Below, in pieces: positions 51,764 to 59,142 of a stretch of 64,000 nt of DNA. The notes below the pieces were generated by a model. That model was not told the origin of the DNA, did not search any database, and saw nothing but the letters and a program-made list of their open reading frames with translations. This DNA comes from Roseateles sp. DAIF2 (GTDB lineage: Bacteria; Pseudomonadota; Gammaproteobacteria; Burkholderiales; Burkholderiaceae_C). The stretch is from assembly GCF_015624425.1 (NCBI RefSeq), contig NZ_CP049919.1, positions 3,038,001 to 3,102,000 on the forward strand, read 5' to 3'. Made by a program: the position numbers and the translations under genes. Within the stretch, counting starts at the first letter, position 1; each line of letters opens with the position of its first letter.

Positions 51764-52918
51764 CTAGAGCGAGGCCTCCAGCATCTCGCGGTAGTCCGCG
51801 GCGCTGGCCGGGCGCGGGTTGGTCTTGTGGCAATGATCCAGCAGCGCATGCTCGATCACCGGCTCGAACAGCTCGCGCGTGACGCCCAGGGCCGCCAGGC
51901 CCACGGGCAGGCCCAGGCGCGCATTCATGGCCCGGATCGCCTCGGCGATCTCGTTGCCGGCGGCGTCGCAGCCAGGCAGGCCCATCGCCTGGGCCATGCG
52001 GGTCAGGCGGGCATCGCGCTGCAGGCTCTCATGGCCGGCGTTGAAGCGCACCACCGCCGGCAGGAACAGCGCGTTCAGGGTGCCATGGTGCAGGCGCGGG
52101 TTCAGCCCGCCCAGGCTGTGGCTCAGCGAATGCACGCAGCCCAGGCCCTTCTGGAAGGCCATCGCGCCCTGCATGCTGGCGCTCATCATCTGCCAGCGCG
52201 CTTCGCGGTCGCTGGCGCCGTCGCGGGTGGCGCGCTCGATGTGGGCCCAGCCGCGGCGCAAGCCCTCCCAGGCGATGCCGTCGGCCGGTGGGTTGACCGC
52301 CGCCGACATGAAGGTTTCCATGCAATGCGCGATCGCGTCCATGCCGGTGGCCGCGGTCAGCAGCGGCGGCAGGGCCAGCGTCAGCTCCGGGTCGCAGATC
52401 GCCGCCTTGGGCAGCAACTCCCAGCTGTGGAAGCCCAGCTTGCGGCCGTCGTCGACGATGATGATCGCGCCGCGCGCCACCTCGGAGCCGGTGCCGGCCG
52501 TGGTCGGCACGGCGATCAGCGGCAGCACCGATGTGCCGATCTTCGGGCTGCCGCCCTCGATCGTCGCGTAGGTCTTCAGCGGGCCCTCATGCGTCGCGGC
52601 GATCGCGACGCCCTTGGCCAGGTCCATGCTGGAGCCGCCGCCGACCGCGATCAGCCCGTCGCAGCCGAGCCGGCGGCACAGGGCGGTGGCCTCGCGCACC
52701 GCCGCCTCGGTCGGGTTCGGCGGCGTGGCGTCGAAAACTGGCAGAGCGCCCGCGCTGCCAAAGGCGGCCAGCGCCTGATCCAGCACGCCGGCGGCGCGCA
52801 CCCCGGCATCGCTGACCACCAGGGGCTTGCGGATGCCGACCCGCTCGCATTCCTGCGGCAGCAGCGCCACGGCGCCGAAGTCGAGCTGGATCTGGGTCAG
52901 GTACTGGATCAGGGCCAT
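51764..52918 (-). CDS. Iron-containing alcohol dehydrogenase
   Basis: A 384-residue group III dehydrogenase, NAD(P)-dependent. 'DGLIAVGGGSSMDLAKGVAIAAT' (nucleotide binding, GGGSxxD) and 'PLIAVPTTAGTGSEVARGAII' are typical. Metal-ligand regions are 'GMDAIAHCMETFM' and 'CVHSLSHSLGGLNPRLHHGTLNALFLPAVVRFN' (Asp and His residues). The alcohol substrate is unknown. Start ATG 52916-52918 has AGGAGA just upstream. It is divergent from an esterase, and both starts follow an identical 10-base sequence, so joint control is likely. Confidence 0.94.
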   Translation of the reverse strand: MALIQYLTQIQLDFGAVALLPQECERVGIRKPLVVSDAGVRAAGVLDQALAAFGSAGALPVFDATPPNPTEAAVREATALCRRLGCDGLIAVGGGSSMDLAKGVAIAATHEGPLKTYATIEGGSPKIGTSVLPLIAVPTTAGTGSEVARGAIIIVDDGRKLGFHSWELLPKAAICDPELTLALPPLLTAATGMDAIAHCMETFMSAAVNPPADGIAWEGLRRGWAHIERATRDGASDREARWQMMSASMQGAMAFQKGLGCVHSLSHSLGGLNPRLHHGTLNALFLPAVVRFNAGHESLQRDARLTRMAQAMGLPGCDAAGNEIAEAIRAMNARLGLPVGLAALGVTRELFEPVIEHALLDHCHKTNPRPASAADYREMLEASL

Positions 52919-52940
52919 GTCGAGGGTCTCCTTATCTACC

Positions 52941-53091
52941 GTTACGCTCGCAGCAACCGGTCTCGATGGAGGCGACGCCCGGGGATCCGGCTCGGCCGGT
53001 CCGATGGGCGTGCCCCCTCGAGGGGGCGCGCGAAGCGCGTAGGGGGTGAGCAATCTGGCACACTGCGCGCCGTTATGTTCCCGAGCGTAAC
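52941..53091. promoter_or_regulatory. Matching 10-mers before two divergent genes
   Basis: CGAGCGTAAC occurs on the minus strand at 52941-52950 and on the plus strand at 53082-53091, respectively 22 and 15 bases before the starts of the alcohol dehydrogenase and the esterase. In both it is followed within 5-8 bases by the ribosome site. It could be a shared regulator half-site or a common promoter element. Confidence 0.5.
53012..53039. repeat. REP-like palindrome between divergent genes
   Basis: GCCCCCTCGAGGGGGC (53012-53027) is a perfect 16-bp palindrome followed by CGCGC-GAA-GCGCG. It is similar in style to the repeats at 19474-19533 and 50739-50932. It lies midway between the alcohol dehydrogenase and esterase genes. 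Confidence 0.65.
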
Positions 53092-53106
53092 CCGCTGGAG
53101 TTCCCG

Positions 53107-54060
53107 TTGAGTAGCACCTTGTTGACACCGCGCATGGCCGGTGTCCTGGAGCGCATCCACCGCGCCCACCGCCCCCCGTTCCACAGCCTGACGCCCAAGC
53201 AGGCGCGCATCGCCTATCTGATGGGGGCCGAGATCCTGGACCTGCCGCGCGCAGCGCTGCCGCGGGTCGAGAACCTGCGCCTGCCCGGCCCGGGCGGCGA
53301 GCTGGCGGCGCGCCTGTATGCGCCGCAGACCCGTGAGGAAGCACCGCTGCTGCCGGCGCTGCTGTATTTCCATGGCGGCGGTTTCACGATCGGCAGCCTG
53401 GAGACGCATGACAGCCTGTGCCGCCAGCTGGCGCTGCGCAGCGGCGCGGCGGTGGTCGCGCTGGACTACCGGCTGGCGCCGGACCACCGCTTCCCGGCCG
53501 CGGTAGACGACAGCTGGGCCGCGCTGAGCTGGCTGGCCGAGGCGGCCGAGGGTCTGGGGCTGGACCGCCGGCGCCTGGCGGTCGGCGGCGACAGCGCCGG
53601 CGGCACCCTGGCCGCGGTGGCCGCGCTGCATGCGCGCGACATCGGGCTACCGCTGGCGCTGCAGCTGCTGATCACGCCCGGCACCACCGCCCATGCCGAC
53701 ACGCCCTCGCACAAGCTGTTCGCCAACGGCTTTCTGCTCGACGCGGCCAATATCGCCTGGTTCTTCGACCATTACATCGAGCACCACCACAAACGCGACT
53801 GGCGCTTCGCCCCGCTGGAGGCCGAGAGCTTCGACGAGCTGGCGCCCACCTGCCTGGTGCTGGCCGAATGCGATCCGCTGGTCGACGAGGGTGTGGCCTA
53901 TGCCGACGCGCTGCGCGCCGCCGGCAACGCGGTGCAGCTGGAGCTGTACCGCGGCGTCACCCACGACTTCATCAAGATGGGCCGTCAGATCCCCGAGGCG
54001 CTGCAGGCGCTGGAGGCCTGCGGCCTGGCCCTCAAACAAGCGCTGTTCGACAAGCCATGA
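53107..54060 (+). CDS. Alpha/beta-hydrolase esterase (hormone-sensitive-lipase type)
   Basis: A 317-residue esterase or lipase. The oxyanion motif HGGG (89-92), nucleophile motif GDSAGG (161-166, Ser163), a catalytic Asp in 'LVLAECDPLVDEG' and the His in 'GVTHDFI' complete the triad. The start codon is TTG 53107, with GGAG upstream; no ATG precedes the conserved N-terminal region. The stop overlaps the start of the thioesterase-GNAT gene, so the two are coupled. The natural ester is unknown. Confidence 0.93.
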   Translation: MSSTLLTPRMAGVLERIHRAHRPPFHSLTPKQARIAYLMGAEILDLPRAALPRVENLRLPGPGGELAARLYAPQTREEAPLLPALLYFHGGGFTIGSLETHDSLCRQLALRSGAAVVALDYRLAPDHRFPAAVDDSWAALSWLAEAAEGLGLDRRRLAVGGDSAGGTLAAVAALHARDIGLPLALQLLITPGTTAHADTPSHKLFANGFLLDAANIAWFFDHYIEHHHKRDWRFAPLEAESFDELAPTCLVLAECDPLVDEGVAYADALRAAGNAVQLELYRGVTHDFIKMGRQIPEALQALEACGLALKQALFDKP

Positions 54061-54941
54061 CCCACCCCAGCCCCACCGCCCAGCCGCGCCGCGCCGATTT
54101 CCGCTTCTTCGAGCGCCTGCGCGTGCGCTGGGCCGAGATCGATGCGCAGCAGATCGTCTTCAACGGCCATTACCTGACCTATTTCGACACCGCGGTGGGC
54201 GGCTACTGGCGCGCGCTGGCCCTGCCTTATGCCCAGACCATGCAGGACCTGGGCGGCGATCTGTTCGTGCGCAAGGCCACCCTGGAGTACCTGGACGCCG
54301 CGCGCTATGACGAGCTGCTGGAGGTCGGCGTGCGCTGCGAGCGCATCGGCAACAGCTCGATGAGCCTGCGCTGCGCGGTGTTCCGCGGCGAGGATTGCCT
54401 GGTGTTCGGCGAGCTGGTCTATGTGTTCGCCGACGCGACGACGCGCCAGCCCAAGCCGGTGCCCACCGGGCTGCGCGAGCTGCTGCAGGCCTTCGAGCGC
54501 GGCGAGGCGATGGCCCAGGTGCGGGTCGGGGCCTGGGCCGAGCTGGGCGAGCAGGCCGGGCGCATCCGCCAGGCGGTGTTCATCGACGAGCAGAAGATCC
54601 CGGCCGAGATGGAATGGGACAGCGCCGATGCCGGCTGCCTGCATGCGCTGGCCTGCAACCGCCTGGGCCGGCCGCTGGCCACCGGGCGGCTGCTGGAGCA
54701 TGTGCCCGGCGTGGCCAAGATCGGCCGCATGGCCGTGCTGGCACCGATGCGCGGAAGCCGGGTCGGCCGCGAGGTGCTGGAGGCGCTGATGCAGGCGGGC
54801 CGCGACCATGGCTACCGCGAGGTGCTGCTGCATGCGCAACTGTCGGCCGAGGTTTTTTATACCCGCGCCGGCTTCCAGCGCCGCGGCCCGGTCTTCGAGG
54901 AGGCCGGCATCCAGCATGTGGAGATGGTGCGGGCGCTGTAG
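54057..54941 (+). CDS. Fusion of an acyl-CoA thioesterase (YbgC/4HBT) and a GNAT acetyltransferase
   Basis: A 294-residue two-domain protein. Residues ~15-140 are a hot-dog thioesterase: 'LRVRWAEIDAQQIVFNGHYLTYFDTAVGGYW' (YbgC-type Asp/Tyr region), then 'SSMSLRCAVFRGEDCLVFGELVYVFAD'. Residues ~150-294 are a GNAT of the ElaA type: 'IRQAVFIDEQKIPAEMEWD', 'AKIGRMAVLAPMRGSRVGREVLEAL' (acetyl-CoA loop) and 'LLHAQLSAEVFYTRAGFQRRG'. ATG 54057 overlaps the esterase stop. An acyl hydrolase, an acyltransferase and an esterase together suggest acyl-CoA metabolism, which is an inference. Confidence 0.92.
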   Translation: MTHPSPTAQPRRADFRFFERLRVRWAEIDAQQIVFNGHYLTYFDTAVGGYWRALALPYAQTMQDLGGDLFVRKATLEYLDAARYDELLEVGVRCERIGNSSMSLRCAVFRGEDCLVFGELVYVFADATTRQPKPVPTGLRELLQAFERGEAMAQVRVGAWAELGEQAGRIRQAVFIDEQKIPAEMEWDSADAGCLHALACNRLGRPLATGRLLEHVPGVAKIGRMAVLAPMRGSRVGREVLEALMQAGRDHGYREVLLHAQLSAEVFYTRAGFQRRGPVFEEAGIQHVEMVRAL

Positions 54942-54953
54942 CGCGCCCGTCAC

Positions 54954-55430
54954 CTATGCCGCCGCGTCGATGCGGCGGTTGTAGGCGTAGAACACCTCGT
55001 CGCGCTGCCAGGCTAGCGATTCGTACAGCGACTGCGCCGGCCGATTGGTCTTGGCCGTGGTCAGGTCCATGCGGGCCATGCCGGCGGCGCGGGCTTGATC
55101 CTCGGCGGCCAGTAGCAGCGAGCGCCCCACGCCGCCGCGGCGCCCCGCCGGTGCAACGAACAGGTCGTAGAGGCTGTAGATCGGCCGCGCCTCCACCGAG
55201 CAGAAGGTCGGGTAGAGCTGGCAGAAGCCCAGCAGCGGGCCGCCTTCCAAAGCCTCGGCAACCAGGATCACCGACTCGTCATGGCGCAGCCGCGCCTCGA
55301 TGAAGGCCGTGGCCAGCGCGAGGTCAGCCGGCTGCTCGTAGAACTGCCGGTAGGCGTCGAACAGCGCGGCGACCGGGGTCAGGTCTTGCAGGGTGGCGCG
55401 GCGGATGCGCAGGGAAGAGGCGTCGGACAT
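54954..55430 (-). CDS. GNAT-family N-acetyltransferase
   Basis: A 158-residue single-domain acetyltransferase. 'IRRATLQDLTPVAALFDAYRQFYEQP' is the N-terminal strand-helix, and 'IYSLYDLFVAPAGRRGGVGRSLLLAAEDQARAAG' contains the acetyl-CoA-binding R-R-x-G-x-G pattern. 'TNRPAQSLYESLAWQRDEVFYAYNRRI' is the C-terminal motif. The substrate is unknown. It converges on the thioesterase-GNAT fusion with a 12-bp gap. Confidence 0.92.
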   Translation of the reverse strand: MSDASSLRIRRATLQDLTPVAALFDAYRQFYEQPADLALATAFIEARLRHDESVILVAEALEGGPLLGFCQLYPTFCSVEARPIYSLYDLFVAPAGRRGGVGRSLLLAAEDQARAAGMARMDLTTAKTNRPAQSLYESLAWQRDEVFYAYNRRIDAAA

Positions 55431-55468
55431 GCAAGCGGTCGAGTGAATTTAAAAGGGCCGCGATTGGA

Positions 55469-55651
55469 TCACGGTTTCTTGGCCACCCTATAGGCCACGC
55501 CACCGATGTTCAGCGACTCGCGCTGCTCGTCGCTGAACAGGAACAGCCGGCGCTCGACCCGCCCGGGTGGCGCCGGATCCCGCGCCCCGGCGGCGATGCC
55601 GAGCAGGGCCAGGATCAGCGGGGCAGGGCGCGGTGCAGCGGCAAGGGAGTC
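55469..55651 (-). other. Open stop-to-stop frame without start codon (possible gene remnant)
   Basis: Sixty codons are open between in-frame stops at 55652-55654 and 55469-55471, with no ATG. The translation has a signal-peptide-like stretch (PLILALLGIAAGA) and then 'GRVERRLFLFSDEQRESLN' and 'IGGVAYRVAKKP'. The hydrophobic-then-polar layout resembles a small secreted protein. It may be the 3' remnant of one, or it may use a rare start codon. Nothing else is seen in this ~250-bp interval. Confidence 0.3.
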
Positions 55652-55682
55652 TCACGCTTGGGGAGGCAGGTCATGCCCGCGA

Positions 55683-56732
55683 TCAGTCCTGCGCCACCCG
55701 CACCACCAGCTTGCCGAAGTTGCGGCCCTCCAGCAGGCCGCGGAAGGCGGCGGGGGCGTTCTCCAGACCCTCGACCAGATCCTCGCGCAGCTTGATGCGG
55801 CCCTCGGCCAGCCATTGGCTCATCTCGCGGCGGAAGTCCTCGAAGCGCGCGCCGTAATGGTCGAGGATGATGAAGCCCTGCATGCGGATGCGCTTTTGCA
55901 GCAGGGTGGCCACCAGGCGCGGCAGGCGGTCCGGGCCGGCGGCCGCTTCATCGTCACCCTCGTTGTAATGGGCGATGAAGCCGCAGACCGGCACCCGCGC
56001 GCCGATGTTCAGCAGCGGCAGCACCGCGTCGAACACCGCGCCGCCGACGTTCTCGAAATAGACGTCGATGCCCTGTGGGCAGGCCGCGGCCAGTTGCTCG
56101 GCGAAGCGCGGGTCGCGGCGGTCCAGGCAGGCGTCGAAGCCCAGCTCCTCCAGCGCATAGCGCTGCTTGTCGGCCCCGCCGACGATGCCGACCACGCGCG
56201 CGCCCTTGAGCCTGGCCAGCTGGCCCACCACGGCGCCGACCGCGCCGGTGGCCGCGGCCACCACCACGGTCTCGCCCGGCTTGGGCTGACCGATGTCCAG
56301 CAGGCCCACATAGGCGGTGAAGCCCGGCATGCCCAGGCCGCCCAGCGCCCGCGAGGGCTGGGGCAGGTCGCCCAGCGGCTGCAGGTCCGCGCCGTCGGAG
56401 AGCGCATAGTCCTGCCAGCCGGCATTGGCCAGCACCAGCTCGCCGACCGCAAAGCGCGGGTGGCGCGAGGCGACGACCCGGCTGACCGTGCCGCCCACCA
56501 TCGTCGCGCCGAGTTCGACCACCGGCGCATAGCCGGGGCCGACCTCATCCATCAGGTTGCGCATATAGGGATCGAGCGAGAGGTACAGGGTGCGCAGCAA
56601 GACCTGGCCCTCGGCCGGCTCGGGGCGCGGCTGCTCGTCGAGGCGGAAATGGCGCTGCGCCTCGGGCAGGCCCTGCGGGCGTTCGGCCAGGGTGATGCGG
56701 CGGTTGACGGTTGGCAGCTGAGTGATGTTCAT
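55683..56732 (-). CDS. NADP-dependent medium-chain oxidoreductase (curcumin/alkenal reductase type)
   Basis: A 349-residue zinc-independent MDR enzyme related to leukotriene B4 dehydrogenase and CurA. 'LPTVNRRITLAERPQGLPEAQRHFRL' and 'LYLSLDPYMRNLMDEVGPGYAP' are typical N-terminal motifs. 'VVVAAATGAVGAVVGQLARLKGARVVGIVGGADK' binds NADPH, and 'GIDVYFENVGGAVFDAVLPLLN' follows. It reduces alpha,beta-unsaturated carbonyls in known relatives. It is 15 bp after the MFS gene on the same strand and probably in one operon with it. Confidence 0.92.
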   Translation of the reverse strand: MNITQLPTVNRRITLAERPQGLPEAQRHFRLDEQPRPEPAEGQVLLRTLYLSLDPYMRNLMDEVGPGYAPVVELGATMVGGTVSRVVASRHPRFAVGELVLANAGWQDYALSDGADLQPLGDLPQPSRALGGLGMPGFTAYVGLLDIGQPKPGETVVVAAATGAVGAVVGQLARLKGARVVGIVGGADKQRYALEELGFDACLDRRDPRFAEQLAAACPQGIDVYFENVGGAVFDAVLPLLNIGARVPVCGFIAHYNEGDDEAAAGPDRLPRLVATLLQKRIRMQGFIILDHYGARFEDFRREMSQWLAEGRIKLREDLVEGLENAPAAFRGLLEGRNFGKLVVRVAQD

Positions 56733-56747
56733 GAGGGTCTCCGGGTT

Positions 56748-57995
56748 TCAGGCACGCAGGGGTCGCGGGCCATGGCGCAGGGTCAGCAGGCTGCCCAGGG
56801 TGATCGCGACCACCGCGAAGGCGGGGCCGCCCAGGGCGCCCATATGGTCGACCAGCAGGCCGCCGCCGATCGCACCGCTGGCGATCGCGATCTGGAAGGC
56901 CGCGACCAGCAGGCCGCCGGCGCCCTCGGCCTGGTCCGGCGCGGCGCGCACGATCCAGGTCTGGAAGCCGACCGGGAAGGCGCCGAAGGCAAAGCCCCAC
57001 AGCGGCACCGCGATCGCGGTCACCAGCAGCGAGCTGCCGGCCAGCAGCAGGGTGGCGGCCAGCAGCGCGATCAAGGCGCCGCCGGCGACGATCGCATGGC
57101 GCTCGCTGCGCCCGGCAATCCAGCCGCCGGCGAAGTTGCCGAAGAAGCCGCCGATGCCATAGCCCAGCAGCACCGCGGTGATCGCGCCGACCGAGAGCTG
57201 GGTGATCTGCTCCATCAGCGGCCGGATGTAGGTGAAGCCGGCGAAATGCCCGGAGATCACCAGCAGCACGGCCAGCAGCGCGACGCGCACCGGCGGCCGC
57301 GTCAGCAGCTCGCCCAGCACGCGCAGGTTCGGCTTGTCGCGCGGCGGCAGGGGCGGCAGCGCCAGGAACTGCACCAAGAGGGTCAGGACGCTGACCACGC
57401 CGGCCGCGATGAAGGCGCTGCGCCAGCCCCATAGATCGCCCATCCAGGCGCCGATCGGCGCGGCGCCCACCGTGGCCACCGAGACCCCGGTCAGGATGAA
57501 GGACATGGCGCGGGCGAACAGCGCCTCGGGCACCAGGCGCATCGCCAGCGCGGCCGACATCGACCAGAAGCCGCCCAGCGCGATGCCCAGCAGCACGCGC
57601 GCCACCAGCAGCACCGTTAGGTTGCTGGCGGTGGCCGCCAGCGCGTTGGAGATCACCAGCAGCAGGGTCAGCGCCAGCATCACCAGCCGGCGGTCCAGGC
57701 GCCGGGTCAACAGCGGGATCGAGGGCGCGGCCACCGCGCCGACCAGGGCGGTGGCGGTGACCGCCTGGCCGGCCGCGCCGTCGCTGATCTGCAGGTCGCT
57801 GGCCATCGCGGTCAGCAGGCTGGCCGGCAGGAACTCGGCCGTCACCAGGCCGAACACGCCCAGGGTCAGCGAGAAGACGGCGGGCCACAGGGCCTTGTCG
57901 GTGGTGGCGGGAGCTGCGGGTTGGGATGCCGCGGCAGCGGGCGGGGCGCCGGCCTCGAGACGGTCGGCGCAGCAGGAACTGGAAGGTGAGGACAC
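56748..57995 (-). CDS. MFS transporter (DHA1, YdhP/AraJ-like)
   Basis: A 415-residue transporter with 12 helices. 'VFGLVTAEFLPASLLTAMASDL' (helix 1) and 'AVTATALVGAVAAPSIPLLTRRLDRRLVMLAL' (motif A region) are typical of the arabinose-efflux/YdhP group. No ATG lies between the distant upstream frame start and the first helix. I chose GTG 57993-57995; upstream frames cross into the divergent regulator. It probably exports a small compound and is coupled to the downstream oxidoreductase. It is divergent from an AraC regulator, its likely controller. Confidence 0.88.
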   Translation of the reverse strand: MSSPSSSCCADRLEAGAPPAAAASQPAAPATTDKALWPAVFSLTLGVFGLVTAEFLPASLLTAMASDLQISDGAAGQAVTATALVGAVAAPSIPLLTRRLDRRLVMLALTLLLVISNALAATASNLTVLLVARVLLGIALGGFWSMSAALAMRLVPEALFARAMSFILTGVSVATVGAAPIGAWMGDLWGWRSAFIAAGVVSVLTLLVQFLALPPLPPRDKPNLRVLGELLTRPPVRVALLAVLLVISGHFAGFTYIRPLMEQITQLSVGAITAVLLGYGIGGFFGNFAGGWIAGRSERHAIVAGGALIALLAATLLLAGSSLLVTAIAVPLWGFAFGAFPVGFQTWIVRAAPDQAEGAGGLLVAAFQIAIASGAIGGGLLVDHMGALGGPAFAVVAITLGSLLTLRHGPRPLRA

Positions 57996-58031
57996 GTTGT
58001 TAATAAACCGGGTGATGAACTTGGGTCTCAG

Positions 58032-58043
58032 CTTATGGATAAG
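58032..58043. promoter_or_regulatory. Inverted repeat between MFS and AraC genes
   Basis: CTTAT-GG-ATAAG has perfect 5-bp arms and lies in the 79-bp region between the divergent MFS and AraC genes, 31 bp before the regulator start. It may be an operator, or simply hold a -10 element. Confidence 0.4.
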
Positions 58044-58074
58044 ATCCCGGCGCTCCAATGCCGAAAAAGCCGAA

Positions 58075-59142
58075 ATGCTTGACTTTTTGTCCGACGCATC
58101 GATCCCTGCCTCTCCCACGCCCGCCGCGCGCGAGCCCAACAAGGACCGGCGCGACATGCTGACGCAGATCCTGCTGGGCCTGCGCCTGGACGGGGTCGAG
58201 TACGGGCGCTGCGAGATGCGCGCGCCCTGGGCGGTGGCCTTTCCGGCGCAGCGCTCGGCGCGCTTTCATTTCGTCGGCAGCGGCGGCTGCTGGCTGCGCA
58301 CCCAGACCGACGACTGGGTGCATCTGAAGCCCGGCGATGCGGTGCTGCTGCCGCGCGGCAGCTTCCACATCATGGCCAGCTCGCCCGAGGTGCCGGCGGT
58401 GGACATCGATTCGCTGGCGAAGGTCGCGGTGTCGGAGAACATCTACCTGGTCGGCGCCGAGGCGCGCGACAGCCATATCGGCCAGCCGCTGGCCGTGACC
58501 GGCGCAGAGCCGACGCTCGCGCTGGCGCCGGACATGATGTTCTGCGGCGCGCTGCGCTTCAACCTGGATCCGCTGCATCCGCTGATGACGATGATGCCGG
58601 AGGTGCTGGTGGCCGGGAACCTGGCGCGGCGCGACCCGACGGTGCCGGCCCTGCTGGAGGCGATGGAGCGCGAGGTGGCGCTGGACCGTATCGGCGCCTG
58701 CGGCATCCTGGCGCGCCTGGCCGACGCGCTGGCGGCCAGCATCATCCGCGCCTGGGTCGAATGCGGCTGCAGCGACGCCACCGGCTGGATCGCCGCGGTG
58801 CGCTGCCCCAAGATCGGCAAGGTGATCGCGGCCATCCATGCCGATCCGGAGCGCGACTGGGACGTGCCGATGCTGGCCGACGTGATGGGCGCCTCGCGCT
58901 CGCGCTTCGCCGAGGCCTTCACCCGCACCATGGGCGAGAGCCCGGCCAAGTATGTGGCCAAGATCAAGATGTTCCAGGCGCGCCACTGGATCGCGCAGGA
59001 GGGCATGCGCGTCGCGGTCGCGGCCGACCGCCTGGGCTACGACTCCGAGGCCTCGTTCAGCCGCGCCTTCAAGCGCATCATCGGCCACCCGCCCAGCGCG
59101 GCGCGCGGCGATGGCGCGCTGCTGCTGCGCGGGGCGGCCTAG
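58075..59142 (+). CDS. AraC-family regulator with cupin-type sensor
   Basis: A 355-residue regulator. The N-terminal cupin (about 28-200) has 'LLGLRLDGVEYGRCEMRAPWAVAFPAQRSARFHFVGSGGCWLRTQ', 'LKPGDAVLLPRGSFHIMAS' and 'LVAGNLARRDPTVPALLEAMERE'. The two helix-turn-helix motifs are at the C-terminus ('WDVPMLADVMGASRSRFAEAFTRTMGESPAKYV', then 'AADRLGYDSEASFSRAFKRIIGHPPS'). Start ATG 58075 precedes the cupin by about 27 residues, and an ATG at 58156 would begin directly at it. A much longer upstream frame is read antisense through the MFS gene. It probably controls the divergent MFS-oxidoreductase pair. Confidence 0.9.
   Translation: MLDFLSDASIPASPTPAAREPNKDRRDMLTQILLGLRLDGVEYGRCEMRAPWAVAFPAQRSARFHFVGSGGCWLRTQTDDWVHLKPGDAVLLPRGSFHIMASSPEVPAVDIDSLAKVAVSENIYLVGAEARDSHIGQPLAVTGAEPTLALAPDMMFCGALRFNLDPLHPLMTMMPEVLVAGNLARRDPTVPALLEAMEREVALDRIGACGILARLADALAASIIRAWVECGCSDATGWIAAVRCPKIGKVIAAIHADPERDWDVPMLADVMGASRSRFAEAFTRTMGESPAKYVAKIKMFQARHWIAQEGMRVAVAADRLGYDSEASFSRAFKRIIGHPPSAARGDGALLLRGAA

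Noticed and set aside
53012..53039. Part of a CRISPR array
   Set aside because: A single palindrome with no regularly spaced repeats. No CRISPR array or cas gene occurs in the window.
57232..58074. A very long N-terminal extension for the AraC regulator at 58075
   Set aside because: The extension is antisense to the MFS transporter and is rich in Ser/Arg/Thr. The regulator's cupin begins only after 58075.
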